Origin: Novosphingobium sp. SG751A
GTDB lineage: Bacteria; Pseudomonadota; Alphaproteobacteria; Sphingomonadales; Sphingomonadaceae
Direction of reading: 5' to 3'
Length of the DNA stretch: 64,000 bases
NCBI RefSeq assembly: GCF_013149295.1
Contig: NZ_JABGCB010000009.1
Span: forward strand, 62,001-126,000
In this document: piece after piece, positions 26,062-34,972 of the stretch
Layout: every line of letters starts with the position of its first letter
Numbering within the stretch: position 1 is the stretch's first letter
Position numbers and translations under genes: made by a program
The notes under the pieces: generated by a model
Told to the model about the DNA's origin: nothing
The model's input: the letters and a program-made list of their open reading frames with translations, nothing else
The model's database searches: none

Positions 26062-28359
26062 TCATACGCGTTTTACGAAACTGTCCAGCACGCGTTTGAA
26101 CCCGCCGCTGTCGAATTCGATCTCCAGCTTGTTGCCTTCCTGCGCTTTGACCGTGCCATTGCCGAATTTTTCGTGGAACACTTTGTCGCCGATGCGGATG
26201 TCGAGCCGGGGCGTGGCGGCGAAACTTGCCGCGCTGCGGGTGCTTTCGGCGATCTTGCGGGCGGGGGCAAAGGTGGTCTGGCTGGCGCGTTGCCAGCCGG
26301 GGCCGCGCGTTTCCATGCGCTGGGGCTTATTCTGAGCGACATGGGCAAAGGGGTCGTCCCGCTCGCTCCATTGCGCGCGCCAGAGCGAAGCCCCGCCGCT
26401 CATCGTGCTTTCGCTGTGAATATGGGCGGGGGGCAATTCGCCGATGAAACGGCTGGGCAGGGAGGAGGTCCACTGGCCATAGATGCGCCGGTTGGCCGCA
26501 TGCAGAATCGTGCAATGGCGCCGCGCCCGCGTGATGGCCACATAGGCCAGACGCCGCTCCTCCTCCAGACTGGCAAGGCCCCCTTCGTCCAGAGAGCGCT
26601 GGCTGGGGAATACGCCTTCCTCCCATCCGGGTAGGAAGATATGATCAAATTCCAGACCCTTGGCTGCATGGATCGTCATGATAGTGACCTTTTCGGCGTC
26701 ATTATTCGCCTCATTGTCCATGACCAGAGAGACATGCTCAAGGAAATCGCCCAGCGATTCGTAATCCTCCATCGCGCGGGCGAGTTCGGAAAGATTTTCC
26801 AGCCGCCCCGCGCTTTCCGCGCTGCGATCGGCCTGAAGCATGGCGGTATAGCCCGATTCGTCGAGCATCACGCGCGCCAGTTCGGCGGGCGTTGCCGCCT
26901 TGGCCAGCTCGCGCCAGCGCGCCATATCGCGCATCAGCGCCAGCAGCGTGTTGCGCGCCTTGGCCGGCAATTCATCCGTATCGGCCATGGCCAGCGCGGC
27001 AGCAGCCAGCGGCATACCATGTGCGCGGGCAAAACGGTGCAGCTTTTCCAGCGTCTTGTCGCCAAGGCCGCGCTTGGGCGTGTTATAGATCCGCTCGAAC
27101 GCCAGATCGTCGGCGGGCTGGGTGATGATGCGCAGGTAAGCCAGCGCATCGCGGATTTCGGCGCGTTCATAGAACCGGAAGCCGCCAATGATGCGATAGG
27201 CAAGACCGATGGAAATAAACCGGTCTTCAAACTCGCGGGTCTGAAACTGCGCGCGCACCAGAATGGCGATCTTGTCGAGGGGCAGCCCCTCGCGCTCCAG
27301 CCTTTCGATTTCCTCGCCCACGCGCCGCGCTTCCTCGGGCGCGTCCCACACGCCGATCACGCGCACCTTGTCGCCGCCGGTCGCCTCGGTCCAGAGCTGC
27401 TTGCCCAAACGTTCGCTGTTTTCCTTGATGAGGCCGCTGGCCGCGCCAAGGATATGCGGGGTGGAGCGATAATTCTGCTCCAGCCGGATCACTTTCGCGC
27501 CGGGAAAATCCTTTTCAAAGCGCAGGATATTGGCAACTTCTGCGCCGCGCCACGAATAGATCGACTGATCATCGTCGCCCACCACGCAGATATTGTGCCG
27601 CCGCCCTTCAATCCCCTGTGCCAGCAGGCGAAGCCAGAGATACTGGACCGAGTTGGTGTCCTGATATTCGTCCACCATGATATATTTGAAACGGCGCTGA
27701 TATTCTTCCAGCACATCGCGGTGGCGACGGAAAATATCCAGCATATGCAGCAGCAGATCGCCGAAATCGCAGGCGTTCACCGCTTTCAACCGTTCCTGAT
27801 ACAGCCGATAGAAATGCGCGCCCCGCCCATTGGCATAGGCTTCATTCTCCACCGCATCCAGATCGCCCGGACCAAAGCCCCGGTTCTTCCACCGGTCGAT
27901 ACACCCGGCCAAAGCCTTGGCGGGCCAACGCTTTTCATCCAGCCCTTCGGCCTGAATCAATTGCTTGAGCAGCCGCAACTGATCATCGGTGTCTATGATC
28001 GTGTAATTGCTCTGAAGCCCCGCCAATTCAGCATGGCGGCGCAGCATCTTGGCCGCAATCGCATGAAACGTGCCCAGCCACGGCATGCCCTCAACCGCAG
28101 GCCCGATCAGATGGCCCACACGCTCGCGCATTTCGCGCGCGGCCTTGTTCGTAAAGGTCACGCACAGGATTTCCGACGGCCAAGCCAGCCTTTGCGCAAT
28201 GATCTGCGCCATACGCGCGGTCAGCGCTGCCGTCTTGCCCGTGCCGGCGCCCGCCAGCATCAGCACCGGCCCCTCGGTCGTCAGCACCGCTTCGCGCTGA
28301 GGCGGGTTCAGCTTGGCCAGCCAGGGGGCGTCATGAGCAGGGGTCTCGGGCATAGTCAT
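26062..28359 (-). CDS. pcrA: UvrD/PcrA-type superfamily 1 DNA helicase
   Basis: ATP-dependent 3'-5' helicase for repair and replication restart, 765 residues. Walker A is LAGAGTGKT, Walker B with QxDxT-type context is VDEYQDTN, and motif VI is VAITRARR. The C-terminal tail contains KVFHEKFGNGTV, the Tudor-like element found in PcrA and UvrD that contacts RNA polymerase. The gene is divergent from the MHS transporter gene. Symbol by similarity; it could equally be called uvrD. Confidence 0.93.
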   Translation of the reverse strand: MTMPETPAHDAPWLAKLNPPQREAVLTTEGPVLMLAGAGTGKTAALTARMAQIIAQRLAWPSEILCVTFTNKAAREMRERVGHLIGPAVEGMPWLGTFHAIAAKMLRRHAELAGLQSNYTIIDTDDQLRLLKQLIQAEGLDEKRWPAKALAGCIDRWKNRGFGPGDLDAVENEAYANGRGAHFYRLYQERLKAVNACDFGDLLLHMLDIFRRHRDVLEEYQRRFKYIMVDEYQDTNSVQYLWLRLLAQGIEGRRHNICVVGDDDQSIYSWRGAEVANILRFEKDFPGAKVIRLEQNYRSTPHILGAASGLIKENSERLGKQLWTEATGGDKVRVIGVWDAPEEARRVGEEIERLEREGLPLDKIAILVRAQFQTREFEDRFISIGLAYRIIGGFRFYERAEIRDALAYLRIITQPADDLAFERIYNTPKRGLGDKTLEKLHRFARAHGMPLAAAALAMADTDELPAKARNTLLALMRDMARWRELAKAATPAELARVMLDESGYTAMLQADRSAESAGRLENLSELARAMEDYESLGDFLEHVSLVMDNEANNDAEKVTIMTIHAAKGLEFDHIFLPGWEEGVFPSQRSLDEGGLASLEEERRLAYVAITRARRHCTILHAANRRIYGQWTSSLPSRFIGELPPAHIHSESTMSGGASLWRAQWSERDDPFAHVAQNKPQRMETRGPGWQRASQTTFAPARKIAESTRSAASFAATPRLDIRIGDKVFHEKFGNGTVKAQEGNKLEIEFDSGGFKRVLDSFVKRV

Positions 28360-28465
28360 CTGGAACGCCTAGAGAACATGAAGCCCCCGCGCAAGAGGGG
28401 CTTTTGGGCGGAAAACTGCATTTTGGGTTGACCTGAGGCCAATCCGCCATCAACCCGTTGCGCCC

Positions 28466-29743
28466 ATGAGCCAGAACAATCCGCACCCCATCATTAAGAA
28501 CGCCCGAATTCTGACCGCCGCCCTTGTGGGCACCTCGGTTGAATTCTACGATTTCTATATCTTTGCCACGGCCACCGCGCTGGTGTTCGGTCCGATGTTC
28601 TTTCCCGAGGCGGCGCCGGGGCGGCAATTGCTGCTGGCTTTCATGAGCCTTGGCATCGCCTTTGTCGCGCGGCCCGTTGGCGCCATCGCCTTTGGCCATT
28701 TCGGCGACAAGATCGGGCGCAAATCCACGCTGGTGGCCTCGCTGATCCTGATGGGCGGCTCGACGCTGGCGGTGGGCTTCCTGCCTTCCTATGCGCAGGC
28801 GGGGGTGCTGGCGCCGATCCTGCTGTGCGTCTGCCGCTTTGGTCAGGGTTTTGGCCTTGGCGGCGAATGGGGCGGGGCGGCGCTGCTGGCGGTGGAAAAT
28901 GCCCCGCGCGGCTGGGAGGCACGTTTTGGCTGCGCGCCCCAGCTTGGCGCGCCGGTGGGCTTTCTGGCGGCCAATGGCCTGTTCCTGGTCCTCGGCCTTG
29001 TCATGCCCGAGGCCGATTTCAAGGCATGGGGCTGGCGCATTCCCTTCCTGCTCTCGGTCGTGCTTGTGGGCGTGGGCCTGTGGGTGCGGTTGAAAATCAC
29101 CGAAACTGCCGCCTTTGCCGAGGCGCGCGCGCATGAAAAGCCGCCCGAAGTGCCTCTGGGCCTGCTGCTCTCGCAACACTGGAAGCCGTTGATCGCGGGT
29201 AGCGCGGGCGTCGTCTCCTGCTTCTCGCTGTTTTACCTTTGCACCGCCTTCGCGCTGGCGCAGGGCACCGGGCCGCTCCACTATCCGCGCACCGGCTTCA
29301 TGGTCGCGCAACTGGCGGCCAATCTGATGCTGGCGGCCGGGATCGGTTTCGCCGCCGTCTGGTCCGACCGCTTCGGTTCAGGGCGCATTCTGGCATGGGG
29401 CGCATCGCTGGGCGCGGTGATCGGGGCGGTCTATTGGGCGGGCCTCTCCTCGGGCAGCCTCGTCATCGTCTTCATCACCCTCTCGGCCGCGCTCTTCGCC
29501 ATGGGCATGGCTTATGGTCCGCTCTCTGGCTGGCTCTCGGGCCTCTTCCCGGTCGAAGTGCGCTATTCCGGGATCTCGATGGCCTTTAATGCGGGCGGAA
29601 TCATTGGCGGCGCGTTGACGCCGGTTTTGGCGCAGGGACTGATCGAAAAGGGGCATGGCAACTGGATCGGGATTATCCCGGCGGTGGCGGGTGTGGTGAC
29701 GTTGATCGGGATCGGGTGGACGCGGCGGTTGAAGGTGAAGTGA
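28466..29743 (+). CDS. MFS transporter, metabolite:H+ symporter (MHS) type
   Basis: 425 residues with twelve hydrophobic segments. The opening TSVEFYDFYIFATATALVFG and the loop FGHFGDKIGRKSTL are characteristic of the MHS group (ProP, KgtP, ShiA). The segment FGLGGEWGGAALLAVENAP is also typical. Family members take up organic acids or compatible solutes; the substrate here is not predictable. The gene ends six bases before intergenic repeat copy B, which fills the gap to convergent rsmD. Confidence 0.9.
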   Translation: MSQNNPHPIIKNARILTAALVGTSVEFYDFYIFATATALVFGPMFFPEAAPGRQLLLAFMSLGIAFVARPVGAIAFGHFGDKIGRKSTLVASLILMGGSTLAVGFLPSYAQAGVLAPILLCVCRFGQGFGLGGEWGGAALLAVENAPRGWEARFGCAPQLGAPVGFLAANGLFLVLGLVMPEADFKAWGWRIPFLLSVVLVGVGLWVRLKITETAAFAEARAHEKPPEVPLGLLLSQHWKPLIAGSAGVVSCFSLFYLCTAFALAQGTGPLHYPRTGFMVAQLAANLMLAAGIGFAAVWSDRFGSGRILAWGASLGAVIGAVYWAGLSSGSLVIVFITLSAALFAMGMAYGPLSGWLSGLFPVEVRYSGISMAFNAGGIIGGALTPVLAQGLIEKGHGNWIGIIPAVAGVVTLIGIGWTRRLKVK

Positions 29744-29749
29744 AGGTTT

Positions 29750-29963
29750 GCCTCCGGCGGGCAAAGGGCGGGGGCCCTTTGCAATCCCGTTAATGGGGTG
29801 GTGGGAGGTTTGAAGCGATTTGCTATAGCCCAAACAATTAAAGCCTGCGGCGCCATTTAACTGCGCCGCAGGCTTTAATTTTCCAACGTTGCGTGTCGGG
29901 AGCCTTCGCTGATGGCGCAGGCAACCTATATAGTAACGGGAGCGCGAGGGACGAGTCCCTCGC
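29750..29963. repeat. intergenic repeat copy B (full length, about 214 bp)
   Basis: The left hairpin begins with GCCTCCGGCGGGCAAAGG and closes with CCCTTTGC. A G-rich segment (ggggtggtgggagg) follows. An internal hairpin at 29837-29879 has a perfect 17-bp stem (attaaagcctgcggcgc with its complement) and a 9-nt loop. The right hairpin is GCGAGGGAC-GA-GTCCCTCGC. It spans almost the whole gap between the convergent MHS transporter and rsmD stop codons (29743 and 29967). Confidence 0.85.
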
Positions 29964-29966
29964 ATC

Positions 29967-30527
29967 TTACCCTTCCTGCTTCTCTTCCATCCTGAACAAG
30001 GTAATCTTCGCCTTACCGACCTTCCGCTCGGCATCGACCGTAAACCCGCGCACCTGCGGGTTCTCGGTCGCGGCGGTTTCCAGCGCAACCCATGTACCTT
30101 CACCAATCCAGCCAAGGCGGCGCAGCTTGTCGATGGCCACCTGTCCCGCACCGGTGTTATAGGGCGGGTCGAGCAGCACGAGGTCGAGCGGCTCCTTGGT
30201 GGCGGTCAGGGCCATCACGCTGCCCGCGCGCACGTCGCAGCGGGTGTGGGCCTTCAGGTTGGCGATATTGGTGCGGATCGCGCGGATCGCGGGGGCGGCC
30301 TGTTCGGCAAACAGGCAATGCGCCGCGCCCCGGCTCAGCGCCTCAAGGCCGAGCGCGCCCGATCCTGCGAACAGATCGGCCACGCGCAACTCCTCAAACC
30401 CGCCAAGGCGGCTGTTGAGCATGGAAAACAGCGTCTCGCGTGTGCGGTCGGCGGTGGGGCGGGTGTCGTCACCTTCGGGCGCGGCCAGTTTACGGCCACG
30501 CCATTCGCCGGCAATGATACGGATCAT
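29967..30527 (-). CDS. rsmD: 16S rRNA (guanine(966)-N(2))-methyltransferase
   Basis: SAM-dependent methyltransferase that methylates G966 of 16S rRNA. 186 residues with MIRIIAGEWRGRKL at the N-terminus, the SAM loop DLFAGSGALGLEALSRGA and the catalytic motif LLDPPY. The start overlaps the rluB stop in an ATGA arrangement at 30524-30527, so the two RNA-modifying enzymes are coupled. Confidence 0.95.
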   Translation of the reverse strand: MIRIIAGEWRGRKLAAPEGDDTRPTADRTRETLFSMLNSRLGGFEELRVADLFAGSGALGLEALSRGAAHCLFAEQAAPAIRAIRTNIANLKAHTRCDVRAGSVMALTATKEPLDLVLLDPPYNTGAGQVAIDKLRRLGWIGEGTWVALETAATENPQVRGFTVDAERKVGKAKITLFRMEEKQEG

Positions 30528-31582
30528 TCCCCGCGCGCCTTGGCAAATTTCAGCCCCTTGCGGAAGCGTTCGACCTGCACCTGCGGGATCTGGATCGCCT
30601 GTCCGCGCGGCAGATCGAGCAGCTCAAACGGCCCGTATTTGGTGCGCATCAGACGGCTGACCTGAAGCCCAAGAGCCTCCAGCACACGGCGCACTTCGCG
30701 GTTCTTGCCCTCGCTCAGCGTCAGTTCGATCCACTGGTTGCGGCCCGTGCGGCGCTCCATATTGGCGTCAATCCGGCCATAGCGGATGCCGTCAACCTCG
30801 ATCCCCTCCATCAGCTCTTCAAGCCGGTCCTGCGAGATGTCGCCAAAGGTGCGGGCGCGATAGGTGCGCGGGATGCCGCTGCTGGGCAATTCCATCGCGC
30901 GCTTGAGCTCTCCATCGTTGGTCAGCAGCAGCAGACCTTCGGTGTTAAGGTCGAGCCGTCCGATGGGCATCAGACGCGGCGTCCCTTCGGGCAGCGCGTT
31001 GCGCAGCGCGGTATAGATAGTTGGACGCCCTGCCGGGTCGCGCTCGGCGGTGATCAACCCGCTGGGCTTGTGGAACGCATAGAGGCGCGCGGCCTCGGGC
31101 GCTTTCACCGGATTGCCGTCGACCGTGATGCCCTTAAGGCTGGTCAGCAGCGTGGCGGGCGTGGTGATTGTGATATCGCCCATCTTCACCCGACCCGCCT
31201 CGATCAGGCGTTCCACCTCGCGGCGGCTTGCCACGCCCGCGCGGGCCAGCAGCTTGGCGATACGTTCGCCTTCGCCTTCCAGCTTGTTGATTGGTTCGGG
31301 CGCGGGGCGCGGGGGCCGGGGGATGCGCGGCGGATGGAGCTTGCCGGTGGACTGGGCATTGCCGCCCGCCCTCGATTTGTCGCCATAGGAAGGCTTGTCG
31401 CCATAGGAGGGTTTGCCGCCATACGAGGGCTTACCGCTCCGTTCGGCCTGCGGCTTGCCGCTGCGGTCAAATTGCGGTTTCCCGCGGGGGGCGGCGTCGG
31501 ACGCGCGGCCATTGCGCGAGCCGGGGCCGCGCGAAGAAGGGCCACCTTTCGAGGGGCCACCGGGATTCTTGGTATAAGACAT
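30524..31582 (-). CDS. rluB: 23S rRNA pseudouridine synthase, RluB/RsuA family
   Basis: 352 residues. An S4 RNA-binding domain (RIAKLLARAGVASRREVE) is followed by the RsuA/RluB catalytic domain, with catalytic Asp in GRLDLNTEGLLLLTNDG. The first 95 residues are a basic, Gly/Pro/Ser-rich low-complexity tail that includes a KPSYG(G/D) hexapeptide tandem repeat, probably disordered and RNA-binding. Likely product modifies U2605 of 23S rRNA, but RluE/RluF-type specificity cannot be excluded. Coupled to rsmD. Confidence 0.9.
   Translation of the reverse strand: MSYTKNPGGPSKGGPSSRGPGSRNGRASDAAPRGKPQFDRSGKPQAERSGKPSYGGKPSYGDKPSYGDKSRAGGNAQSTGKLHPPRIPRPPRPAPEPINKLEGEGERIAKLLARAGVASRREVERLIEAGRVKMGDITITTPATLLTSLKGITVDGNPVKAPEAARLYAFHKPSGLITAERDPAGRPTIYTALRNALPEGTPRLMPIGRLDLNTEGLLLLTNDGELKRAMELPSSGIPRTYRARTFGDISQDRLEELMEGIEVDGIRYGRIDANMERRTGRNQWIELTLSEGKNREVRRVLEALGLQVSRLMRTKYGPFELLDLPRGQAIQIPQVQVERFRKGLKFAKARGE
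31381..31434 (-). repeat. three 18-bp tandem repeats inside rluB
   Basis: Three consecutive units of pattern cgccatannganggnttnn on the + strand encode KPSYG(G/D) three times on the minus strand. An 18-bp unit keeps the reading frame, so copy number could vary between strains without frameshift. Confidence 0.85.
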
Positions 31583-31710
31583 GGGGCCGCCTTACTCTTC
31601 TTCGGGCCACAGGTCAAAAGCGGGGGATGCGCGGCGATTTGCCCTTTCTTTTTATTCATCATACCGCCTAATCTCGTTGCTTCATTCCCGTTATTCAGGA
31701 CCCACCCCGC

Positions 31711-33420
31711 ATGGCCATCAGCGCCCAGAACAATACCCCGGCGGATGCGGAAAAGCCGCCCCGGCCCAAGGGGCTGGCGTTGCTGCGCGTGGCGCTTTCC
31801 ACGCGCAAGGCCGGGTGTATGCTGGGCTTCGGCTTTTCCTCGGGCCTGCCTTTCGCGCTGCTGATCGGCACGCTTAACGCATGGCTGGGCGAGGTGGGGA
31901 TCAAGCTGGCGACGATTGGCGTGCTGTCATGGATCGGCCTGTCCTATTCGTTCAAATTCCTCTGGGCGCCGCTGGTTGACCGGCTGAAACTGCCCGGTCT
32001 GGAGGCATTGGGGCGGCGGCGCAGCTGGATCATCCTGTGTCAGGCGGTCTTGGCCTGCGCGATTGCCGGGCTGGCCATCACCGATCCCACCCGCGCCATC
32101 GGCAGTTTCGCCATCATCGCCTTCATCGCCGCCTTTGCCAGCGCCACCCAGGACATCGCGCTGGACGCATGGCGAATCGAGAATGCGGACGAGGACACCA
32201 GCCTCGAATTGCTGACCGCGCTTTATCAGTTCGGCTATCGCACGGCCTCGATCGTGGGCGGGGCGCTGGCGCTGATGCTGGCGGCACGTGTTTCCTGGCC
32301 GCAGGTGTTCGGCGCGATGGCGGGGCTGATGGCGGTGATGACGTTGGTGACTTTGCGCGCGCCCGATACCGAGCGCACGATCACCGCGCGCCTGCACGCC
32401 GATCTGGGCCAGCCGGGTGAACTGGCGCCGGGCGTGCGGGCCGTGCTGCTCTTTATTGTGCTGGCCAGCTGGGTCTGGGCGATTGCCACGATTGCCCATT
32501 TTATGATCGCCATGCTGGCCCCAGTGGCGCCAGGGGGCAAATTGCCCTCGGTGGCCGAATTTACGAAAACGCAGGGGCCGTGGATCGTGGCCGCCACCGT
32601 GTTCGTGCCGCTGATCGTGGCCAGCGTGGCGAACCACATGAAGGCCCGCGCGCTGGGCGTGCTGGCGGCGGAGGATCACGCCCATGGCCTCTCGCGCACC
32701 ATCGCCAACCATATCTATGCCGCGCTGGTCACGCCTCTGGCCGAACTGGCGGGGCGGCTGCGGGCGGGTGTGCTGGTGGTGCTCGGCTTCATCCTGACCT
32801 ATGCGTTCTGCTACAATATCTGGTCCAGCTTCGCTTTTCCCTTCTATCTGGACTATCTGCATTACACCAAGGATCAGGTGGCCTTCGCTTCCAAAATCTT
32901 CGGCATTATCATGACGATGTTCGGCATTTCGCTGGGCGGATACCTCTTCCTGAGGATCGGGCGTTTCCCCACCGTTCTGCTGGGTGCGATGCTGCCGCCG
33001 CTGGGCAATCTGCTCTATGCCGATCTTGCCGATGGCGGCCATGTGATCGACGCCTTTGCCCATGCCATCGCGCTCGATCGCCTCGGCGCAGCTCTGGGGG
33101 CGGACGCGCGGATGCTCCGCCTGCTGCTGGCCATCGTCTATGAAAACATCGCCACCGGCCTGGCGGGCACCGCCTTCGTCGCCTATGTCTCCAGCGTGGT
33201 GTCCAAGCGCTATACCGCGATCCAATATGCGCTGCTCTCCTCGCTGACGTTTTTGGTGGGTACACTGGGGCGCGGCGTGGCGGGCGAGGCTTTCGACACC
33301 TATGGCTATGGCCCCGTGTTTCGCACCACCGCGCTGGCGGGCGTGGTCAGTGTGTCGTTTGTGTTGATGGAATGGGTACGGGTGAGCCGGGCGGAGGCTC
33401 GGGCGGTTAAGAAGTCATAG
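31711..33420 (+). CDS. ampG: AmpG-family MFS permease (muropeptide-type)
   Basis: 569 residues with about fourteen hydrophobic segments. The N-terminal GFSSGLPFALLIGTLNAWL and the loop FLWAPLVDRLKLP are hallmarks of AmpG, which imports GlcNAc-anhydroMurNAc muropeptides for cell-wall recycling and can influence beta-lactamase induction. The repeated domain ends after TYGYGPVFRTTALAGVV. No recycling gene (ampD, nagZ) is adjacent, so substrate is inferred. The stop lies three bases before intergenic repeat copy C. Confidence 0.87.
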   Translation: MAISAQNNTPADAEKPPRPKGLALLRVALSTRKAGCMLGFGFSSGLPFALLIGTLNAWLGEVGIKLATIGVLSWIGLSYSFKFLWAPLVDRLKLPGLEALGRRRSWIILCQAVLACAIAGLAITDPTRAIGSFAIIAFIAAFASATQDIALDAWRIENADEDTSLELLTALYQFGYRTASIVGGALALMLAARVSWPQVFGAMAGLMAVMTLVTLRAPDTERTITARLHADLGQPGELAPGVRAVLLFIVLASWVWAIATIAHFMIAMLAPVAPGGKLPSVAEFTKTQGPWIVAATVFVPLIVASVANHMKARALGVLAAEDHAHGLSRTIANHIYAALVTPLAELAGRLRAGVLVVLGFILTYAFCYNIWSSFAFPFYLDYLHYTKDQVAFASKIFGIIMTMFGISLGGYLFLRIGRFPTVLLGAMLPPLGNLLYADLADGGHVIDAFAHAIALDRLGAALGADARMLRLLLAIVYENIATGLAGTAFVAYVSSVVSKRYTAIQYALLSSLTFLVGTLGRGVAGEAFDTYGYGPVFRTTALAGVVSVSFVLMEWVRVSRAEARAVKKS

Positions 33421-33423
33421 TTC

Positions 33424-33613
33424 GCCTTCGTCGGCCAAAGGGCGGGGGCCCTTTGCAATCCCATTTTTGGGGTGGTGGGAGGTTTGCGGCCTTGCATTAT
33501 AATAATTAAAGCGCTGCAGCGCAGTTAGAAGGCGCCGCAGGCTTTACTATTTCAACACCGCGCAGACAGTAACGGGATTGCAAAGGGACAAGTCCCTTTG
33601 CCCGCCGGAGGCA
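33424..33613. repeat. intergenic repeat copy C (about 190 bp, inverted ends)
   Basis: The left end is GCCTTCGTCGGCCAAAGG, a diverged form of copy B. The right end, GCAAAGGGACAAGTCCCTTTGC then CCGCCGGAGGC, is close to the reverse complement of the left end of copies B and D, so this copy has terminal inverted repeats of about 38 bp. The internal hairpin is degenerate: its right arm (gcgccgcaggcttt) is kept and its left arm has changed. It fills the gap between convergent ampG and folC. Confidence 0.85.
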
Positions 33614-33632
33614 TTTTAAACCCCTCGAACCC

Positions 33633-34949
33633 TCAATCCGGAAACTCCAAATTCCGCCGCAACACATCCCCGGCCAGATACAGCGACCCGGCAATCAACA
33701 CATCGCCCTGTGCCGGCAACGCCCGCAACGCCTGCTCCACATCCACAAACGGACGGGCGGGCAGGGCGGTGAAGGGCGCAAAATCCTCAGGCCGATGCGC
33801 ATCATGGCCAGGCGCGGGGACGACCGAGAGCGAGAGCAGCTTGCCCGCCAGCGGGGCGATGATCGCGCTGGGGTCTTTATTGGCCAACATGCCGGTGATG
33901 AGGTGAAACGGCGGCGCATCGGCAAAGTGGCGCGCGATGGCCAGGCCCGCATCGGGATTGTGTCCGCCGTCCAGCCACACCGCGCGGCCCCCGACCAGCG
34001 CCGTCAACGGGCCATCGCCAAGGCGCTGCAACCGTGCGGGCCAGCGTGCGGCGCGAATGCCTGCGGCCATGGCTTCGGAGCTGACCACCACCGCCGTTTG
34101 ATGCCGGATCAGCGCCACAGCCAGCGCGGCATTTTCCGCCTGATGCCGCCCGGCAAGCTGCGGCAGGGGCAGCGACAGTTCGCCGCGCGCATCGCGATAT
34201 TCAATCGTCTCGCCAATATCGGCAAACCAGTCGCGCCCGCGCCGAATCCATGGCGCACCCGCTGTTGCGGTCAGCGCCGCGATTTGCTCCTCGGCCAGCG
34301 CGGGATAGTCCAGCGTAACCATCGGCGCACCGGGGCGCACGATTCCGCCCTTTTCCCAAGCGATGCGGGCCAGAGGAACCTCCGGCGCGCCTTCCTCCGG
34401 GCGCAGCAGAAAGCCTTCGTGGTCGATGCCCAGCGTGGCAATGCCGGTGACGGCGGGGTTGGGGATGACATTGGTGGCGTCCAGCCGCCCGCCAAGCCCG
34501 ACCTCGATCACGCAGGCGTCAGCCGGAATGCGCGAAAAGGCGAGGAAAATCGCGGCGGTCGTTACCTCGAAAAAGCTCGGCCCCAGATCTTCGCCCGCAT
34601 CATTGGCGTCCAGCACTTCGGCCAGCAGGTCCGCCAGCAGATCATCCTCGATCAGCCGCCCGGCCAGCCGGATACGTTCATTATAGCGCACCAGATGCGG
34701 CTTGGTGGCGCTGTGCACCACCAGTCCCTGTGCCTCCAGCATCATGCGCAGGTAGGTGCAGGTGCTGCCCTTGCCATTGGTGCCCGCAACATGGAAGACC
34801 GAGGGCAGGCGCCGTTCCGGATTGCCCAGCCGCGCCAGCAGGCCCTCGATGATTTCCAGCCCCAGCCGCCCCTGCGGCACGGAAAGCTGCTCCAGACGAG
34901 CCAGTTGCGCGGCCACGCCGGGGTGGTCCGAGATGGCAAAATCCTTCAC
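33633..34949 (-). CDS. folC: bifunctional folylpolyglutamate synthase / dihydrofolate synthase
   Basis: ATP-dependent ligase adding glutamate to dihydropteroate and folates; 438 residues, Mur-ligase fold. The P-loop is HVAGTNGKGST, followed by TKPHLVRYNERIRL and a C-terminal ligase domain with WLDGGHNPDAG. It is the last gene of the trpB-trpA-accD-folC run on the minus strand, starting 23 bp after accD, an order common in alphaproteobacteria. Confidence 0.95.
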   Translation of the reverse strand: MKDFAISDHPGVAAQLARLEQLSVPQGRLGLEIIEGLLARLGNPERRLPSVFHVAGTNGKGSTCTYLRMMLEAQGLVVHSATKPHLVRYNERIRLAGRLIEDDLLADLLAEVLDANDAGEDLGPSFFEVTTAAIFLAFSRIPADACVIEVGLGGRLDATNVIPNPAVTGIATLGIDHEGFLLRPEEGAPEVPLARIAWEKGGIVRPGAPMVTLDYPALAEEQIAALTATAGAPWIRRGRDWFADIGETIEYRDARGELSLPLPQLAGRHQAENAALAVALIRHQTAVVVSSEAMAAGIRAARWPARLQRLGDGPLTALVGGRAVWLDGGHNPDAGLAIARHFADAPPFHLITGMLANKDPSAIIAPLAGKLLSLSVVPAPGHDAHRPEDFAPFTALPARPFVDVEQALRALPAQGDVLIAGSLYLAGDVLRRNLEFPD

Positions 34950-34972
34950 CGAATCACCCCGTTCGTCGCGTG

